Of a stretch of DNA of 8,035 nucleotides, positions 6,436 to 8,035 are shown piece after piece; the first letter of the stretch is position 1; each line of letters starts with the position of its first letter. The notes beneath the pieces are model-generated. The model was not told where the DNA came from and did no database searches. It saw only the letters and a program-made list of their open reading frames with translations. The stretch covers positions 2,672 to 10,706 of the forward strand of contig DIUF01000004.1 in assembly GCA_002422285.1 (NCBI GenBank), written 5' to 3'. The DNA comes from Flavobacteriales bacterium UBA6165. Its GTDB lineage: Bacteria; Bacteroidota; Bacteroidia; Flavobacteriales_D; Crocinitomicaceae. The translations under genes were made by a program, and so were the position numbers.

Positions 6436-7110
6436 TCAATTCTGTCCCGCAAACAAAAATTTATTCGGAGTTACCAAGTTCGTTTTTACGGCATACATCA
6501 CAATTCCAGCAGTGTTTTTCACACCCAATTTAGCCATGATGTTCTTTCTGTGTGTGTTTATGGTATGCGCCGATAAAAACAACATGTCAGCGATTTGTGT
6601 ATTGGTATAACCTTCCGCAATCAAAGTAATGATTTCCATTTCGCGCTCTGATAAACTCAAGGGTTCGCAACTCAAAGCATCACAATCAATGTCATTGACG
6701 TCGATATTTGCCTTGTGAATGGTCTCTAAAATTTGCCCACAAAAAAATCGATTGCCTTTGAATGTTTCAACGACAGAATCTAAAATTTCTGAAATATCGC
6801 AATCCTTTTTGATGTAGCTCGAAATTCCACCACGCAGTGCGTCCACAAGAGTTTGAGCCGATTGTTCGGGCGTTACAGCAACAAACTTTACATCTGGATA
6901 TAATCGCAAAACGTTTGGCACAGAATCAATTGAAAAACCAACTGAAGTATAGTCAATAACCACCAAATCAGGGGAAAAAAGCTTAATATGTTCTAACAAC
7001 TCCTCCTCATTTCTGGCCTCACCAGTGATAATTAGCTCCTTTGCCTTTGTTAGAATCGCCCGCAAACCATTAAGCGCAATAAAATTTGAATCGGCAATGA
7101 GAACCTTCAT
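6436..7110 (-). CDS. Response regulator, NarL/LuxR family
   Basis: A 224-residue two-component transcription factor. Residues 1-118 form a receiver domain with phospho-acceptor D53 (VVIDYTS), the conserved T80 and K102. The usual second acidic residue that binds magnesium is replaced: the IADDH motif of relatives reads IADSN here (D7, S8). Residues 152-208 form a LuxR-type helix-turn-helix: LSEREMEIITLIAEGYTN, then QIADMLFLSAHTINTHRKNI with the recognition helix. A linker with four cysteines (C104, C124, C143, C148) is unremarkable but notable for a cytoplasmic regulator. No histidine kinase gene is next to it, so its partner and targets are unknown. It has its own promoter (7133-7158) and a possible operator at 7170-7194, and ends tail to tail against the GlmU-like gene. 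The family is certain; the signal is not. Confidence 0.94.
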   Translation of the reverse strand: MKVLIADSNFIALNGLRAILTKAKELIITGEARNEEELLEHIKLFSPDLVVIDYTSVGFSIDSVPNVLRLYPDVKFVAVTPEQSAQTLVDALRGGISSYIKKDCDISEILDSVVETFKGNRFFCGQILETIHKANIDVNDIDCDALSCEPLSLSEREMEIITLIAEGYTNTQIADMLFLSAHTINTHRKNIMAKLGVKNTAGIVMYAVKTNLVTPNKFLFAGQN

Positions 7111-7132
7111 GCTTATTTAGAATAATTTTAAA

Positions 7133-7158
7133 CAAAGGTAGGGGATTCTCAAAAACAA
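7133..7158 (-). promoter_or_regulatory. Probable promoter of the response regulator gene
   Basis: On the minus strand TACCTTTG (7140-7133) is an exact TAnnTTTG -7 box, 22 bases before the ATG. The nearest candidate -33 TTG (7158-7156) is 15 bases upstream, shorter than the usual 17-23, so the -33 part is doubtful. Transcription would start near 7127, giving a leader of under 20 bases. Confidence 0.55.
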
Positions 7159-7169
7159 TAGACTAGTGC

Positions 7170-7194
7170 TGTGACAAAATTATGAACAGTCACA
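7170..7194. repeat. Inverted repeat TGTGAC-N13-GTCACA, possible operator
   Basis: Perfect 6-base arms, TGTGAC (7170-7175) and GTCACA (7189-7194), lie 13 bases apart, so their centres are 19 bases apart, about two helical turns. The repeat sits about 55 bases upstream of the predicted start of the response regulator transcript and 18 bases beyond the stop of the exported-protein gene. There is no T-run after it on either strand, so a protein-binding site is likelier than a terminator. The arms resemble CRP/FNR half-sites but the spacer does not. Confidence 0.4.
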
Positions 7195-7212
7195 TAACAT
7201 TTAGCTAAGTAA

Positions 7213-8035
7213 TTAATGTCTCAAAACGGTTTTTGTGAGTACAACACCAGAATCTAGTATGACAGAAACGAGATAAACTCCTTGTTCTAAGTTCTTTGTG
7301 CTCAAAGAAATGCTTTGTCCGGAATGATGGTCCAAAAACTCCTTATTGATAATAACTCGACCTTGCATGTCAAGTATGATTACATTAACGATTGCATAAT
7401 CTTCAGTGAAGATGTTCAACTGTTCACCAAATGGCACAGGATAAACAGATAGATTCATGTTTCCAAAACTATAGTCCTCTATAGAAACGTGTCCACAGGC
7501 GCCCCAATTTTGCGGAAGTGCATTATCGGAATTGATATCATTCAAACACAAATACGGTCCATTTCCGTCTGGCGCTGTAGGCCAAGGTGCACTGTCGTGG
7601 TAATGCACTTCGTCAATCACATTTCCGAAGGCATCACATAATACGATGTTATAGTTATTATTAGACAGCGTCCGTGTATAGCCCCCAAAAGGCGGATAAC
7701 CGTAAAACTGTGTGAATTTCATAGGATTGCTGCACAAAATAATTTGTTGATTCGGAGCTGCAGTTGAACCCGCCGGAAATTTGTAGCTTATTCCCAATTC
7801 ACGGATGTAAATGCCCGTCAAGTCAACAGTATCACTAGAGTTGTTGGTAATTTCAAAAAATTCGAGCTCATCACTTGAGAAATAGAGCTGATTTGTTGGA
7901 TTATAATGAATTCTTGTAATCACCAAATTCGGTAATATCGGATTAACACAATTTGCAGGATCACCGATATTATTGGTCATCCAAATAATTCGCGCCTGCA
8001 ACCATGTTTTCATTTCCTGAATCTCTGTGAGTCGC
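7213..8035 (-). CDS. Exported protein with lamin-tail domain and type IX secretion sorting domain (5' end outside window; probably CotH-like)
   Basis: The frame is open through the right edge, with seven in-frame codons before the ATG at 8013, so that ATG is probably internal; 273 residues are visible. The first part, RLTEIQEMKTWLQARIIWM, then TNNIG, is typical of the end of a CotH kinase-like domain, which would lie outside the window. Counting from M at 8013, residues 28-140 form a lamin-tail domain (VITRIHYNP, ELEFFEITNNSSDTVDLTG, IYIRELGISYKFPAG), a small beta fold common in secreted Bacteroidota proteins. Residues 183-266 are a type A Por sorting domain: LSVYPVPFGEQLNI, ILDMQGRVI, LEQGVYLVSV and the end LTKTVLRH. 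Type IX cargo is exported by Sec, crosses the outer membrane and is anchored or released. The common YPNP of this domain reads YPVP. No terminator was seen after the stop. The sorting and lamin-tail calls are firm, the CotH part inferred. Confidence 0.85.
   Translation of the reverse strand, partial: RLTEIQEMKTWLQARIIWMTNNIGDPANCVNPILPNLVITRIHYNPTNQLYFSSDELEFFEITNNSSDTVDLTGIYIRELGISYKFPAGSTAAPNQQIILCSNPMKFTQFYGYPPFGGYTRTLSNNNYNIVLCDAFGNVIDEVHYHDSAPWPTAPDGNGPYLCLNDINSDNALPQNWGACGHVSIEDYSFGNMNLSVYPVPFGEQLNIFTEDYAIVNVIILDMQGRVIINKEFLDHHSGQSISLSTKNLEQGVYLVSVILDSGVVLTKTVLRH

Noticed and set aside
7170..7194. Inverted repeat as terminator of the exported-protein gene
   Set aside because: Placed well after the stop, but no T-run follows on the minus strand and the loop is 13 bases.
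1..8035. CRISPR array, tRNA, rRNA, insertion sequence or prophage
   Set aside because: No regularly spaced repeats, cloverleaf-like segments, transposase motifs or terminal inverted repeats were seen.

Overview
The window reads as a chromosomal segment of a Bacteroidota bacterium, probably of the Flavobacteriia. Four things point there: an exported protein with a type IX secretion (Por) C-terminal sorting domain, the Bacteroidota-type GlmU-like protein, AT-rich spacers with TAnnTTTG promoter boxes, and start codons that mostly lack a Shine-Dalgarno sequence. The finer placement is a guess.

Layout, left to right. Positions 1-1280 (minus) hold most of a DnaQ-type exonuclease fused to a GIY-YIG/UvrC-like nuclease; its 3' end is outside the window. 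A strong hairpin terminator lies directly in front of its start codon, at the end of an rsfS-ftsH operon (minus, 1366-3858). A 132-bp divergent spacer separates that operon from birA (plus, 3991-4749). Next on the plus strand come rpmE2 (zinc-free type B ribosomal protein L31), which has a convincing Bacteroidota promoter and a hairpin terminator, and a GlmU-like nucleotidyltransferase/acyltransferase (5294-6433). The latter meets, tail to tail with only 2 bases between stops, a LuxR/NarL-type response regulator (minus, 6436-7110). The right edge holds the C-terminal part of an exported protein (minus, 7213-8035) with a lamin-tail domain and a type IX sorting domain; the upstream residues suggest a CotH-like domain outside the window.

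The middle is core housekeeping: membrane proteolysis (FtsH), ribosome dormancy (RsfS), biotin attachment (BirA), a ribosomal protein, and a probable cell-envelope precursor enzyme. No mobile element, CRISPR array, tRNA or rRNA was seen. I found no clearly undescribed multi-gene system. The most interesting items are the UvrC-like cysteine cluster in the exonuclease fusion, the terminator abutting its start codon, a hairpin at the predicted start of the GlmU-like transcript, an inverted repeat upstream of the response regulator, and a receiver-domain substitution in that regulator.
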